DNA of 64,000 bases. Source: Streptomyces globisporus. GTDB lineage: Bacteria > Actinomycetota > Actinomycetes > Streptomycetales > Streptomycetaceae. The notes beneath the pieces are model-generated. The model had not been told where the DNA came from, did not search any database, and was given only the letters and a program-made list of their open reading frames with translations. Both the position numbers and the translations under genes were made by a program. The DNA lies in NCBI GenBank assembly GCA_014649555.1, contig BMTG01000008.1:310001-374000 (forward strand), written 5' to 3'. How positions within the stretch are numbered: the stretch's first letter is position 1; every line of letters begins with the position of its first letter. Shown here one piece after another: positions 54,685-63,279 of the stretch.

Positions 54685-55788
54685 TCAGCCGGCCGGGGGA
54701 GCCTTCGCCGCGCACGGGGCAGGAGCGGCCGCCTCCGTGCGTGCCGGCGGGACGCCCAGCACCGTCTCCTCCAGATACTCCTCGGGCTCCTCGTACTGCC
54801 CCACGTCCGCCGGGTTGTAGCGGGGCGTCTGACGCGACCAGTCCAGGTTGCCGCGCATCCAGCTCCGCATCCCGTCGAGATAGGGCACCAGCAGCCCCGA
54901 CAGCTCCGGATACAGCTCCAGCAGCTCGTCCTCGGCGGTCAGGAACCGCTCGGTCTCCATCGCGAGCCGCTCCGCGACGTGGTCCAGCGCCTGCTGCTCC
55001 CCGAGGCCCCGGTGGTGGCGGACCAGGTGGACGAGGTTGTGGATCTCGCCGAGCACCTGCTCCTTCTCGAAGGAGTACACGTCATTCGCCCAGCAGACGT
55101 GGTTGCACGCGGCTTCCAGAGCGGTGATGAAGCGGGGGTCGTTGTGGAGCGACTCCGGCGCCTCGATGTCCGCGACGATCTCTATGAGGTCCATGCAGAC
55201 GTGGATGGCCCCGGTGTGCCGTCGCTTGGCGATGTACGTCTCCTCCGAGGGCACCACGTCCTCGGCGCGGTTGCCCGCCTCCCAGGTCGTGGCGGTCGTG
55301 AGGTAGGTGACCAGATGCCAGGCGAACCGGGTCCGCCAGTGCGGGGCCGCGTTCGGCGTCGTACGTTTCCACAGATCGGCCAGGGCGGTCACGGCGGCGG
55401 GTACCTCTTCCCCCGGCAGCGGCTCGGGGGCGGAGCCGTCGACGACCGCGCGCATCCGTTCGACGACGCTTCTCACCCGGTCGGGTGAACGGCCGAGGTG
55501 GCCGTCGTCGAGCTGGTCGTCGACCAGGAAGAGCCAGACGAACCAGTCGGCCACCAGATCGAGGTGTTCCTCGTCGGCCGTCGGGTAGACCATGCCGACG
55601 AACGCCCCGAAATCGGCTTGTTCGAATCGGTTCCTCGCGGACTCGCGATGGACCAGACCCGTCCGTCTGGTCCAGGCGTCCAGATGCCCCCGGGTGTGTC
55701 CCACGTGCGGGTTGGTCCGCTGCGGGAACGGGCAGTAGATGTCCGGCAGTTCGCTGTCCACAGGCGGATCGGGATCCTCTCCGGTCAT
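54685..55788 (-). CDS. Class I terpene synthase (probable sesquiterpene cyclase)
   Basis: A 367-residue terpene cyclase from ATG 55788 (minus). The aspartate-rich metal motif is VDDQLDD (D90 D91 Q L D94), preceded by DWFVWLFLVD. The second metal motif NDxxSxxxE is NDVYSFEKE (N235, S239, E243). The pyrophosphate sensor Arg is at 189, exactly 46 residues before N235, and an RY pair (PRYNP) is near the end. All features needed for ionising a prenyl diphosphate are thus present. Size and N-terminus fit bacterial sesquiterpene synthases; the product cannot be told from the sequence. No prenyltransferase or P450 lies beside it; the divergent neighbour is guaB1. Confidence 0.92.
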   Translation of the reverse strand: MTGEDPDPPVDSELPDIYCPFPQRTNPHVGHTRGHLDAWTRRTGLVHRESARNRFEQADFGAFVGMVYPTADEEHLDLVADWFVWLFLVDDQLDDGHLGRSPDRVRSVVERMRAVVDGSAPEPLPGEEVPAAVTALADLWKRTTPNAAPHWRTRFAWHLVTYLTTATTWEAGNRAEDVVPSEETYIAKRRHTGAIHVCMDLIEIVADIEAPESLHNDPRFITALEAACNHVCWANDVYSFEKEQVLGEIHNLVHLVRHHRGLGEQQALDHVAERLAMETERFLTAEDELLELYPELSGLLVPYLDGMRSWMRGNLDWSRQTPRYNPADVGQYEEPEEYLEETVLGVPPARTEAAAPAPCAAKAPPAG

Positions 55789-55891
55789 ACGGTGTGCCCA
55801 GGGTTGCCGACGAGCCGGATCGACGCTTCCGGCACCCCCGAGACCTGCGGCTTTGAAGCTACCTGACCCCTTGTCACCCGGTCCAGGGATG

Positions 55892-55913
55892 GTGATCACG
55901 AATGATTCGAATC
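55892..55913. promoter_or_regulatory. Cluster of overlapping palindromes upstream of guaB1
   Basis: Three perfect palindromes follow each other: GTGATCAC (55892-55899), CGAATGATTCG (55899-55909) and GATTCGAATC (55904-55913). They sit just where the -35 of a promoter with the -10 TACAGT (55923-55928) would be, and about 105-125 bp upstream of the terpene synthase start. This is a likely regulator-binding site for one or both genes. Confidence 0.5.
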
Positions 55914-55938
55914 CCGTTCGGGTACAGTCCGTGGGTAA

Positions 55939-57525
<1,587 letters not shown>

Positions 57526-57544
57526 TCCCGGGTCACCCCGACAT

Positions 57545-57590
57545 CCCCGCCCCCTCAGGCAGTTTCACGCCGGAGGGGGCGGGGGCGTTT
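57545..57590 (+). terminator. Terminator after guaB1
   Basis: A perfect 12 bp stem (57545-57556 with 57573-57584) with a 16 nt loop and GCGTTT after it, 20 bp past the stop. Confidence 0.75.
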
Positions 57591-57619
57591 CCGGCCTGCC
57601 CGAGTGGCCGGGGGAGCGC

Positions 57620-57647
57620 TTCAACTCTGTTGAGATCTCAGTAATAT
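57620..57647 (+). promoter_or_regulatory. Candidate promoter of the aldehyde dehydrogenase with an embedded palindrome
   Basis: A strong -10 TAATAT (57642-57647) is preceded by a perfect 10 bp palindrome TGAGATCTCA (57631-57640) lying in the -35/-10 spacer. CTTCAA (57620-57625) is a weak -35. A regulator bound to the palindrome would block this promoter. Confidence 0.5.
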
Positions 57648-57689
57648 GAACCGCAATCAGCTGCCTGCCTCTCTGCGGTAAGGGATCTC

Positions 57690-59147
57690 ATGTCCTTCTT
57701 CACTGACCTGGCCCACCAGTACATCGACGGCGAGTGGAGGCCGGGGAAGGGGTCCTGGGACATCATCGACTTCAACCCGTTCGACGGGGAGAAGCTGGCC
57801 TCGATCCCGGTCGCCACCGCCGACGAGGTCGACCAGGCCTACCGCGCCGCCGAGCGCGCGCAGCAGGCATGGGCGGACACCAACCCGTACAGCAGGCGGG
57901 CCGTCCTGGAGAAGGCGCTGCGCATCGTCGAGGAGCGCGAGCCGGAGATCGGCGAGGCGATCGTCGCCGAGCTCGGTGGCACCCGGCTGAAGGCCGCCTT
58001 CGAACTGCACCTGGCCAAGGAGTTCCTCCGCGAGGCGATCCAGCTGGCGCTGCGCCCCGCCGGACAGATCCTCCCCTCGCCGACCGAGGGCAAGGAGAAC
58101 CGCGTCTACCGGGTTCCCGTCGGCGTCGTCGGCGTGATCAGCCCGTTCAACTTCCCCTTCCTGCTCTCCCTGAAGTCCGTCGCGCCCGCGCTGGCCCTCG
58201 GCAACGCCGTCGTCCTCAAGCCGCACCAGAACACCCCGATCTGCGGCGGCACCCTGCTGGCCAAGGTCTTCGAGGACGCCGGGTTGCCCGCCGGGCTGCT
58301 GAACGTCGTGATCACCGACATCGCGGAGATCGGCGACACCCTGCTGGAGCACCCCGTGCCGCAGGTCATCTCCTTCACCGGCTCGGACAAGGTCGGCCGC
58401 CACGTCGCCACCGTCTGCGCCCAGAACCTCAAGCGCGCCGTCCTCGAACTCGGCGGCAACAGCGCCCTGATCGTGCTCGACGACGCGGATGTCGACTACG
58501 CCGTCGACGCCGCGGTCTTCAGCCGCTACGTCCACCAGGGCCAGGTCTGCATGGCCGCCAACCGCATCCTGGTCGACCGTGCCGTCGAGGCCGAGTTCAC
58601 CGAAAAGTTCGTCGCCAAGGTCGCGTCCCTCACCGTCGGCGACCCCGCCGACCCGGCCACCCAGATCGGCCCGCTGATCAACTCCTCGCAGGCCGAGTCC
58701 GTCTCCAAGCTCGTCGACCAGACCGTGGCGGCCGGGGCGACGGCCCTGCTGCACGGCCGCGCCGACGGCAACCTCGTCAGCCCCTCCGTGCTGACCGGCC
58801 TCGCCGCCGACTCGCCCGTCCTGCACCAGGAGATCTTCGGGCCCGTCGCCCTGCTGATCCCCTTCGACGGCGAGGACGAGGCCGTCCGGATCGCCAACGA
58901 CACCCCGTACGGCCTCAGCGGCGCCGTCCACACCGGCAACATCGAGCGCGGCGTCCGGGTCGGGCAGCGCATCCACACCGGCATGATCCACATCAACGAC
59001 GGCACCGTCCACGACGAGCCGATCGTCCCCTTCGGCGGCGAGAAGAGCTCCGGTCTCGGCCGGCTGAACGGCGACTCGATGATCGAGGCCTTCACCACCC
59101 AGAAGTGGATCTCCATCCAGCACGGCCGCTCGCAGTTCCCCTTCTGA
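57690..59147 (+). CDS. Aldehyde dehydrogenase, benzaldehyde/aromatic-aldehyde type
   Basis: An NAD(P)-dependent aldehyde dehydrogenase of 485 residues from ATG 57690 with AGGGA 5 bp upstream. GVVGVISPFNFPFLLSLKSV (Asn of the oxyanion hole), FTGSDKVGRHVA, LELGGNSALIVLDDADVDYA (general base about Glu 253) and VHQGQVCMAANRI (nucleophile about Cys 287) are present, so it should be active. The IVLDDAD and HQGQVCMA forms are typical of bacterial benzaldehyde/vanillin-type dehydrogenases. Next to the Lrp regulator and an aromatic amino acid monooxygenase-like gene, an aromatic aldehyde substrate is plausible but inferred. Confidence 0.9.
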   Translation: MSFFTDLAHQYIDGEWRPGKGSWDIIDFNPFDGEKLASIPVATADEVDQAYRAAERAQQAWADTNPYSRRAVLEKALRIVEEREPEIGEAIVAELGGTRLKAAFELHLAKEFLREAIQLALRPAGQILPSPTEGKENRVYRVPVGVVGVISPFNFPFLLSLKSVAPALALGNAVVLKPHQNTPICGGTLLAKVFEDAGLPAGLLNVVITDIAEIGDTLLEHPVPQVISFTGSDKVGRHVATVCAQNLKRAVLELGGNSALIVLDDADVDYAVDAAVFSRYVHQGQVCMAANRILVDRAVEAEFTEKFVAKVASLTVGDPADPATQIGPLINSSQAESVSKLVDQTVAAGATALLHGRADGNLVSPSVLTGLAADSPVLHQEIFGPVALLIPFDGEDEAVRIANDTPYGLSGAVHTGNIERGVRVGQRIHTGMIHINDGTVHDEPIVPFGGEKSSGLGRLNGDSMIEAFTTQKWISIQHGRSQFPF

Positions 59148-59198
59148 CGTCCTTCTCCGCCGCACCGGGCGCGCCCAGGGCGGCGGCCCGTGGTCTAC

Positions 59199-59228
59199 TG
59201 CGGGAGGCGGCACACACCGCCTCCCGCA
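59199..59228 (+). terminator. Terminator between the aldehyde dehydrogenase and the Lrp gene
   Basis: A perfect 12 bp stem (59199-59210 with 59217-59228) with a CACACA loop, ending 34 bp before the Lrp start. Confidence 0.7.
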
Positions 59229-59262
59229 AGCCGACCCACCGCAGAGAAGTGAACCGCCCGAC

Positions 59263-59721
59263 GTGCGCCTGAACGACCTCGACGAACGCATCGTCCACGC
59301 CCTCGCCGAAGACGCCCGGCGTTCCTACGCCGACATCGGCGCCATCGTCGGCCTCTCCGCCCCCGCCGTGAAACGCCGCGTCGACCGGCTGCGCGCCGAG
59401 GGCGCGATCACCGGCTTCACCGTGCGGGTCGACCCCGCGGCGCTCGGCTGGGAGACCGAGGGGTTCATCGAGATCTACTGCAGCCGCAACACCTCCCCGG
59501 ACGCCATCAAGCAGGGCCTCGCCCGCTACCCGGAGATCGCCTCGGCCTCCACGGTGACCGGCGAGGCGGACGCGGTGGTGCAGGTCTTCGCCGCCGACAT
59601 GCGCCACTTCGAACAGGTCCTGGAGCGCATCGCGGGGGAGCCGTACGTGGAGCGCACGAAGTCGGTGCTGGTGCTCTCGCCGCTGCTGCGCCGGTACTCC
59701 GCGGAGGCCCCGCCGGCCTGA
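59263..59721 (+). CDS. Lrp/AsnC family transcriptional regulator
   Basis: A 152-residue regulator from GTG 59263. The N-terminal AsnC helix-turn-helix is LNDLDERIVHALAEDARRSY and SAPAVKRRVDRLRAEGAITG; the C-terminal RAM/ACT-like effector domain (about 60-145) has VTGEADAVVQVFAADM. Members of this family bind amino acids and form octamers around repeated sites. Position between the aldehyde dehydrogenase and the nitrilase-monooxygenase pair, and the in-phase repeats just downstream, suggest that it controls these genes in response to an aromatic amino acid (inference). Confidence 0.93.
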   Translation: MRLNDLDERIVHALAEDARRSYADIGAIVGLSAPAVKRRVDRLRAEGAITGFTVRVDPAALGWETEGFIEIYCSRNTSPDAIKQGLARYPEIASASTVTGEADAVVQVFAADMRHFEQVLERIAGEPYVERTKSVLVLSPLLRRYSAEAPPA

Positions 59722-59766
59722 AACGGGTGGCGCACATCACCCCCCTGACCTGCGGTGACGCCCGAC

Positions 59767-59830
59767 GCAACGATTCGCCGTCCTGGGCCCTTCCCGCGCA
59801 ACGAATCAACGGTCGACGCGCAACACTCGC
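59767..59830. repeat. Three in-phase GCAAC repeats between the Lrp gene and the nitrilase gene
   Basis: GCAACGATTCGC (59767-59778), GCAACGAATCAAC (59798-59810) and GCAACACTCGC (59820-59830) are spaced 31 and 22 bp apart, close to three and two helical turns. This suits binding by an Lrp octamer. A further IR, ACGTA-N7-TACGT (59855-59871), follows, overlapping a possible -10 TACCTT (59859-59864). Confidence 0.5.
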
Positions 59831-59905
59831 GCCTTGTCCGGGCCGATCCGGGCCACGTACCTTCGATACGTCTCCCCACCCCGCCCGCACCGCCCGAGGT
59901 CAGCC

Positions 59906-60703
59906 ATGCCGTCGTTGCGCACCGCCCTGCTCCAGAGCTCCGGACGGCCCGGCGCCGTCGCCGAGAACCTGAAGGCGCTCGACGAGGCCGCCGCCCGGGC
60001 CGCCGACGCGGGAGCCCGGCTGCTGGTCGCCCCCGAGCTGTTCCTCACCGGATACGCCATCGGCGACGCCGTGCCCGAGCTGGCCGAGACCGCCGACGGA
60101 CCCGGCGCCGAGGCGATCACCGAGATCGCCGTACGCCACGGCCTCGCCGTCCTCTACGGCTACCCGGAGCGCGACGGGGAGCGGATCTTCAACGCCTCCC
60201 AGCTCATCGGCGCCGACGGCGTCCGGCTCGCGAACTACCGCAAGACCCACCTGTTCGGCTGCTTCGAGCAGGAGTGGTTCACCCCCGGCGAGCAGACCGT
60301 CGTCCAGGCCGAGCTCGACGGCATCCGCATCGGCCTGCTGATCTGCTACGACGTCGAGTTCCCGGAGAACGTCCGGGCGCACGCCCTGGCCGGGACCGAT
60401 CTGCTGCTGGTGCCCACCGCGCAGATGCACCCCTTCCAGTTCGTCGCCGAATCCGTCGTCCCCGTACGGGCCTTCGAGAGCCAGATGTACGTGGCGTACG
60501 TCAACCGCACCGGCCCGGAAGGGGAGTTCGAGTTCGTCGGACTCAGCTGCCTGGCCGGCCCCGACGGGGTGGTGCGCACCCGCGCCGGACGCGGCGAGGA
60601 ACTCGTGATCGGCGAGGTGGACCCGGAGTTCCTCGCCGCCTCCCGCGCCGCCAACCCCTATCTCGCAGACCGCCGCCCCGGCCTCTACGGCTCCCTCGCC
60701 TGA
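59906..60703 (+). CDS. Nitrilase-superfamily carbon-nitrogen hydrolase (amidase type)
   Basis: A 265-residue hydrolase. The Glu-Lys-Cys triad is complete: E44 (LLVAPELFLTGY), K113 (NYRKTHLFG) and C147 (LLICYDVEFPEN). The CYDVEFPE form is typical of amidases rather than true nitrilases. ATG 59906 has GAGG upstream and is preferred over frames further up. It lies 48 bp before the flavin monooxygenase-like gene. If that enzyme makes an arylacetamide, this protein could hydrolyse the amide to the acid and ammonia. Confidence 0.9.
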   Translation: MPSLRTALLQSSGRPGAVAENLKALDEAAARAADAGARLLVAPELFLTGYAIGDAVPELAETADGPGAEAITEIAVRHGLAVLYGYPERDGERIFNASQLIGADGVRLANYRKTHLFGCFEQEWFTPGEQTVVQAELDGIRIGLLICYDVEFPENVRAHALAGTDLLLVPTAQMHPFQFVAESVVPVRAFESQMYVAYVNRTGPEGEFEFVGLSCLAGPDGVVRTRAGRGEELVIGEVDPEFLAASRAANPYLADRRPGLYGSLA

Positions 60704-60751
60704 GCCCGCCCCCTCCCCGAACTTCCGTACCGCGCAAGGAGTCCGTACCCC

Positions 60752-62446
60752 ATGACGTCCACGGTGCCCAACGCCGTCCAGCACACCGACGCGGCCGCCC
60801 CGCCGATCACCATGTTCGGGCCGGACTTCCCCTACGCGTACGACGACTTCCTCGCCCACCCGGCGGGACTCGGGCAGATACCGGCGACCGAGCACGGCCA
60901 GGAGGTCGCCGTCATCGGCGGCGGGCTCTCGGGCATCATCGCCGCGTACGAGCTGATGAAGATGGGTCTCAAGCCCGTCGTGTACGAGGCCGACCAGATC
61001 GGCGGCCGGCTGCGCACCGTCGGCTTCGACGGCTGCGACGGCGACCTCACCGCCGAGATGGGCGCCATGCGCTTCCCGCCTTCCTCCACGGCGCTCCAGC
61101 ACTACATCGACCTGGTGGGCCTGCAGACCCAGCCCTTCCCCAACCCGCTCTCCCCGGCGACGCCCTCGACCGTCGTGGACCTCAAGGGCGAGTCGCACTA
61201 CGCCGAGACCATCGACGACCTGCCGCAGGTCTACCGCGACGTGGCCGAGGCCTGGAGCGCCTGTCTGGAGGAGGGCGCCGACTTCTCCGACATGAACCGG
61301 GCGCTGCGCGAGCGCGACGTCCCGCGCATCCGGGAGATCTGGTCGCAGCTCGTCGAGCGGCTCGACAACCAGACCTTCTACGGCTTCCTCTGCGACTCCG
61401 AGGCCTTCAAGTCCTTCCGGCACCGCGAGATCTTCGGCCAGGTCGGCTTCGGCACCGGCGGCTGGGACACCGACTTCCCCAACTCCATCCTGGAGATCCT
61501 GCGCGTCGTCTACACCGAGGCCGACGACCACCACCGCGGCATCGTCGGCGGCAGCCAGCAGCTCCCGCTGCGCCTGTGGGACCGCGAGCCGCAGAAGATC
61601 GTCCACTGGCCGCTCGGCACCTCGCTCTCCTCCCTGCACGGCGGCGAGCCGCGCGGCGCCGTGACCCGGCTGACCCGTACGGCGGGCAACCGCATCACGG
61701 TCACCGACGCCTCCGGCGACATCCGCACCTTCCGGGCCGCGGTCTTCACCGGCCAGTCCTGGCTGCTGCTCTCCAAGATCGACTGCGATGACGCGCTCTT
61801 CCCGATCGACCACTGGACGGCGATGGAGCGCACCCACTACATGGAGTCGTCCAAGCTGTTCGTGCCGGTCGACCGCCCGTTCTGGCTGGACAAGGACGAG
61901 ACCACCGGCCGCGACACCATGTCGATGACGCTCACCGACCGGATGACCCGGGGGACGTACCTCCTGGACGACGGGCCGGACAAGCCCGCCGTCATCTGCC
62001 TCTCCTACACGTGGTGCGACGACAGCCTGAAGTGGCTGCCGCTCTCCCCGAAGGAGCGCATGGAGGTCATGCTCAAGTCGCTCGGCGAGATCTACCCGAA
62101 CGTCGACATCCGCAGCCACATCATCGGCAACCCGGTCACCGTCTCCTGGGAGAACGAGCCCTGGTTCATGGGCGCGTTCAAGGCCAACCTGCCCGGCCAC
62201 TACCGCTACCAGCGGCGGCTGTTCACCCACTTCATGCAGGACCGGCTGCCGGAGGACAAGCGGGGCATCTTCCTCGCCGGGGACGACATCTCCTGGACGG
62301 CAGGCTGGGCCGAGGGCGCTGTGCAGACCGCGCTGAACGCCGTGTGGGGCGTCATGCACCAGTTCGGCGGGGCGACGGACGCGACCAACCCCGGCCCCGG
62401 CGACGTCTTCGACGAGATCGCGCCTGTGGAGCTTCCGGAGGACTGA
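60752..62446 (+). CDS. Flavin amine oxidase, similar to tryptophan/phenylalanine 2-monooxygenase
   Basis: A 564-residue FAD enzyme. The dinucleotide fold is VAVIGGGLSGIIAAYELM (G56-G61) followed by VVYEADQIGGRLRT. Several blocks resemble bacterial phenylalanine and tryptophan 2-monooxygenases: AEMGAMRFPP, PFPNPLSPAT, QVGFGTGGWDTDFPNSIL, ESSKLFVPV, LSYTWCDDSLKW and the C-terminal FAD motif LAGDDISWTAGWAEGAVQTA. Those enzymes turn the amino acid into the arylacetamide; plain L-amino acid oxidase activity is the alternative. No signal peptide is seen. It forms a probable operon with the upstream amidase. Confidence 0.87.
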   Translation: MTSTVPNAVQHTDAAAPPITMFGPDFPYAYDDFLAHPAGLGQIPATEHGQEVAVIGGGLSGIIAAYELMKMGLKPVVYEADQIGGRLRTVGFDGCDGDLTAEMGAMRFPPSSTALQHYIDLVGLQTQPFPNPLSPATPSTVVDLKGESHYAETIDDLPQVYRDVAEAWSACLEEGADFSDMNRALRERDVPRIREIWSQLVERLDNQTFYGFLCDSEAFKSFRHREIFGQVGFGTGGWDTDFPNSILEILRVVYTEADDHHRGIVGGSQQLPLRLWDREPQKIVHWPLGTSLSSLHGGEPRGAVTRLTRTAGNRITVTDASGDIRTFRAAVFTGQSWLLLSKIDCDDALFPIDHWTAMERTHYMESSKLFVPVDRPFWLDKDETTGRDTMSMTLTDRMTRGTYLLDDGPDKPAVICLSYTWCDDSLKWLPLSPKERMEVMLKSLGEIYPNVDIRSHIIGNPVTVSWENEPWFMGAFKANLPGHYRYQRRLFTHFMQDRLPEDKRGIFLAGDDISWTAGWAEGAVQTALNAVWGVMHQFGGATDATNPGPGDVFDEIAPVELPED

Positions 62447-62471
62447 GCGCGGGGTCGTACCGACGCGGGCG

Positions 62472-63182
62472 TCAGCGGCACGGGGTGAGCAGAAGCCGCC
62501 CCACCAGACCCGCGCCCACGTCGGTACGCTGCCGGAACTCCTCGGCCAGCGAAGGGAATCCGCGCAGCCGCCAGAGCGTGCGGGCCGCCGACCAGGCCGC
62601 CTCGCGGGCCCGCTCCAGGCTCCAGGAACTCACCAGATGGGTCAGCGGATCTGCGATCTCCAACAACTCGGGCCCCGGCATCAGTTCGTCGTGGAGCCGC
62701 TCCTCCAGCAAGGCGAGGAGGTCTCCCACGCGCTCGAACTCCCCTTCCAGGTCCGGGGGTTCGCAGCCGAGCGTACGACAGGTGTCCACCACCGCCAGGA
62801 CAAGATCGTGGCCCACGTGGGCCTGGAGGCCGCTGAGGGCGAACTGCAGCGGGCGTACGCCGGGATGGCGGCGGCAGGGGAGCAACGGGCGCCAGCACTC
62901 CGGCGGCCGCCCGCCCGCCGTGGCCGTCTCGGCGGCCGACAGATAGCGCTCGGCGCACCGAACGCCCAGCAGGGCGGCGGCTTCCCGGTCGTCGGGCCTG
63001 CCCCTCCCGAGGTCCGGGGCCACCCGCTCGACGACCTCCAGATAGGCGGCGTTGAAGACCGCCACCCCGTCCCCGGACGGCCAGCGGGAACGCAATTCCC
63101 GCATACGTTCGATCACCGGGGAGCCGCCCGGCGGCGGGCCGCCGCCCGGGGCCGGTACTGCGGACTGCTCGATCTGCGTCAT
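62472..63182 (-). CDS. DUF5995 family protein
   Basis: A 236-residue soluble protein from ATG 63182 (minus; weak ribosome site). It has a Pro/Gly-rich start, then VAVFNAAYLEVVERVAPDLG, WRPLLPCRRHPGVRPLQFAL and SGLQAHVGHDLVLAVVDTC, matching the DUF5995 pattern with conserved His residues (HPG, AHVGHD) that suggest a metal-binding helical bundle. The function is unknown. Its stop lies 25 bp from that of the monooxygenase-like gene. Confidence 0.8.
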   Translation of the reverse strand: MTQIEQSAVPAPGGGPPPGGSPVIERMRELRSRWPSGDGVAVFNAAYLEVVERVAPDLGRGRPDDREAAALLGVRCAERYLSAAETATAGGRPPECWRPLLPCRRHPGVRPLQFALSGLQAHVGHDLVLAVVDTCRTLGCEPPDLEGEFERVGDLLALLEERLHDELMPGPELLEIADPLTHLVSSWSLERAREAAWSAARTLWRLRGFPSLAEEFRQRTDVGAGLVGRLLLTPCR

Positions 63183-63201
63183 GCGCGGAGCGTCCCAGGC
63201 C

Positions 63202-63207
63202 TAGGCT
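63202..63207 (+). promoter_or_regulatory. Candidate -10 of the GH6 gene
   Basis: TAGGCT in the 97 bp gap between the DUF5995 and GH6 genes. The palindromic CCTAGG core also gives a TAGGCC on the minus strand. I see no CebR-type TGGGAGCGCTCCCA box. Confidence 0.3.
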
Positions 63208-63279
63208 CGCCACGGCACCGACCGGCCCGACTATTCATCGGAACGGACGAACAGCGGTGCCGGAAAAGGGGATCGAGGA

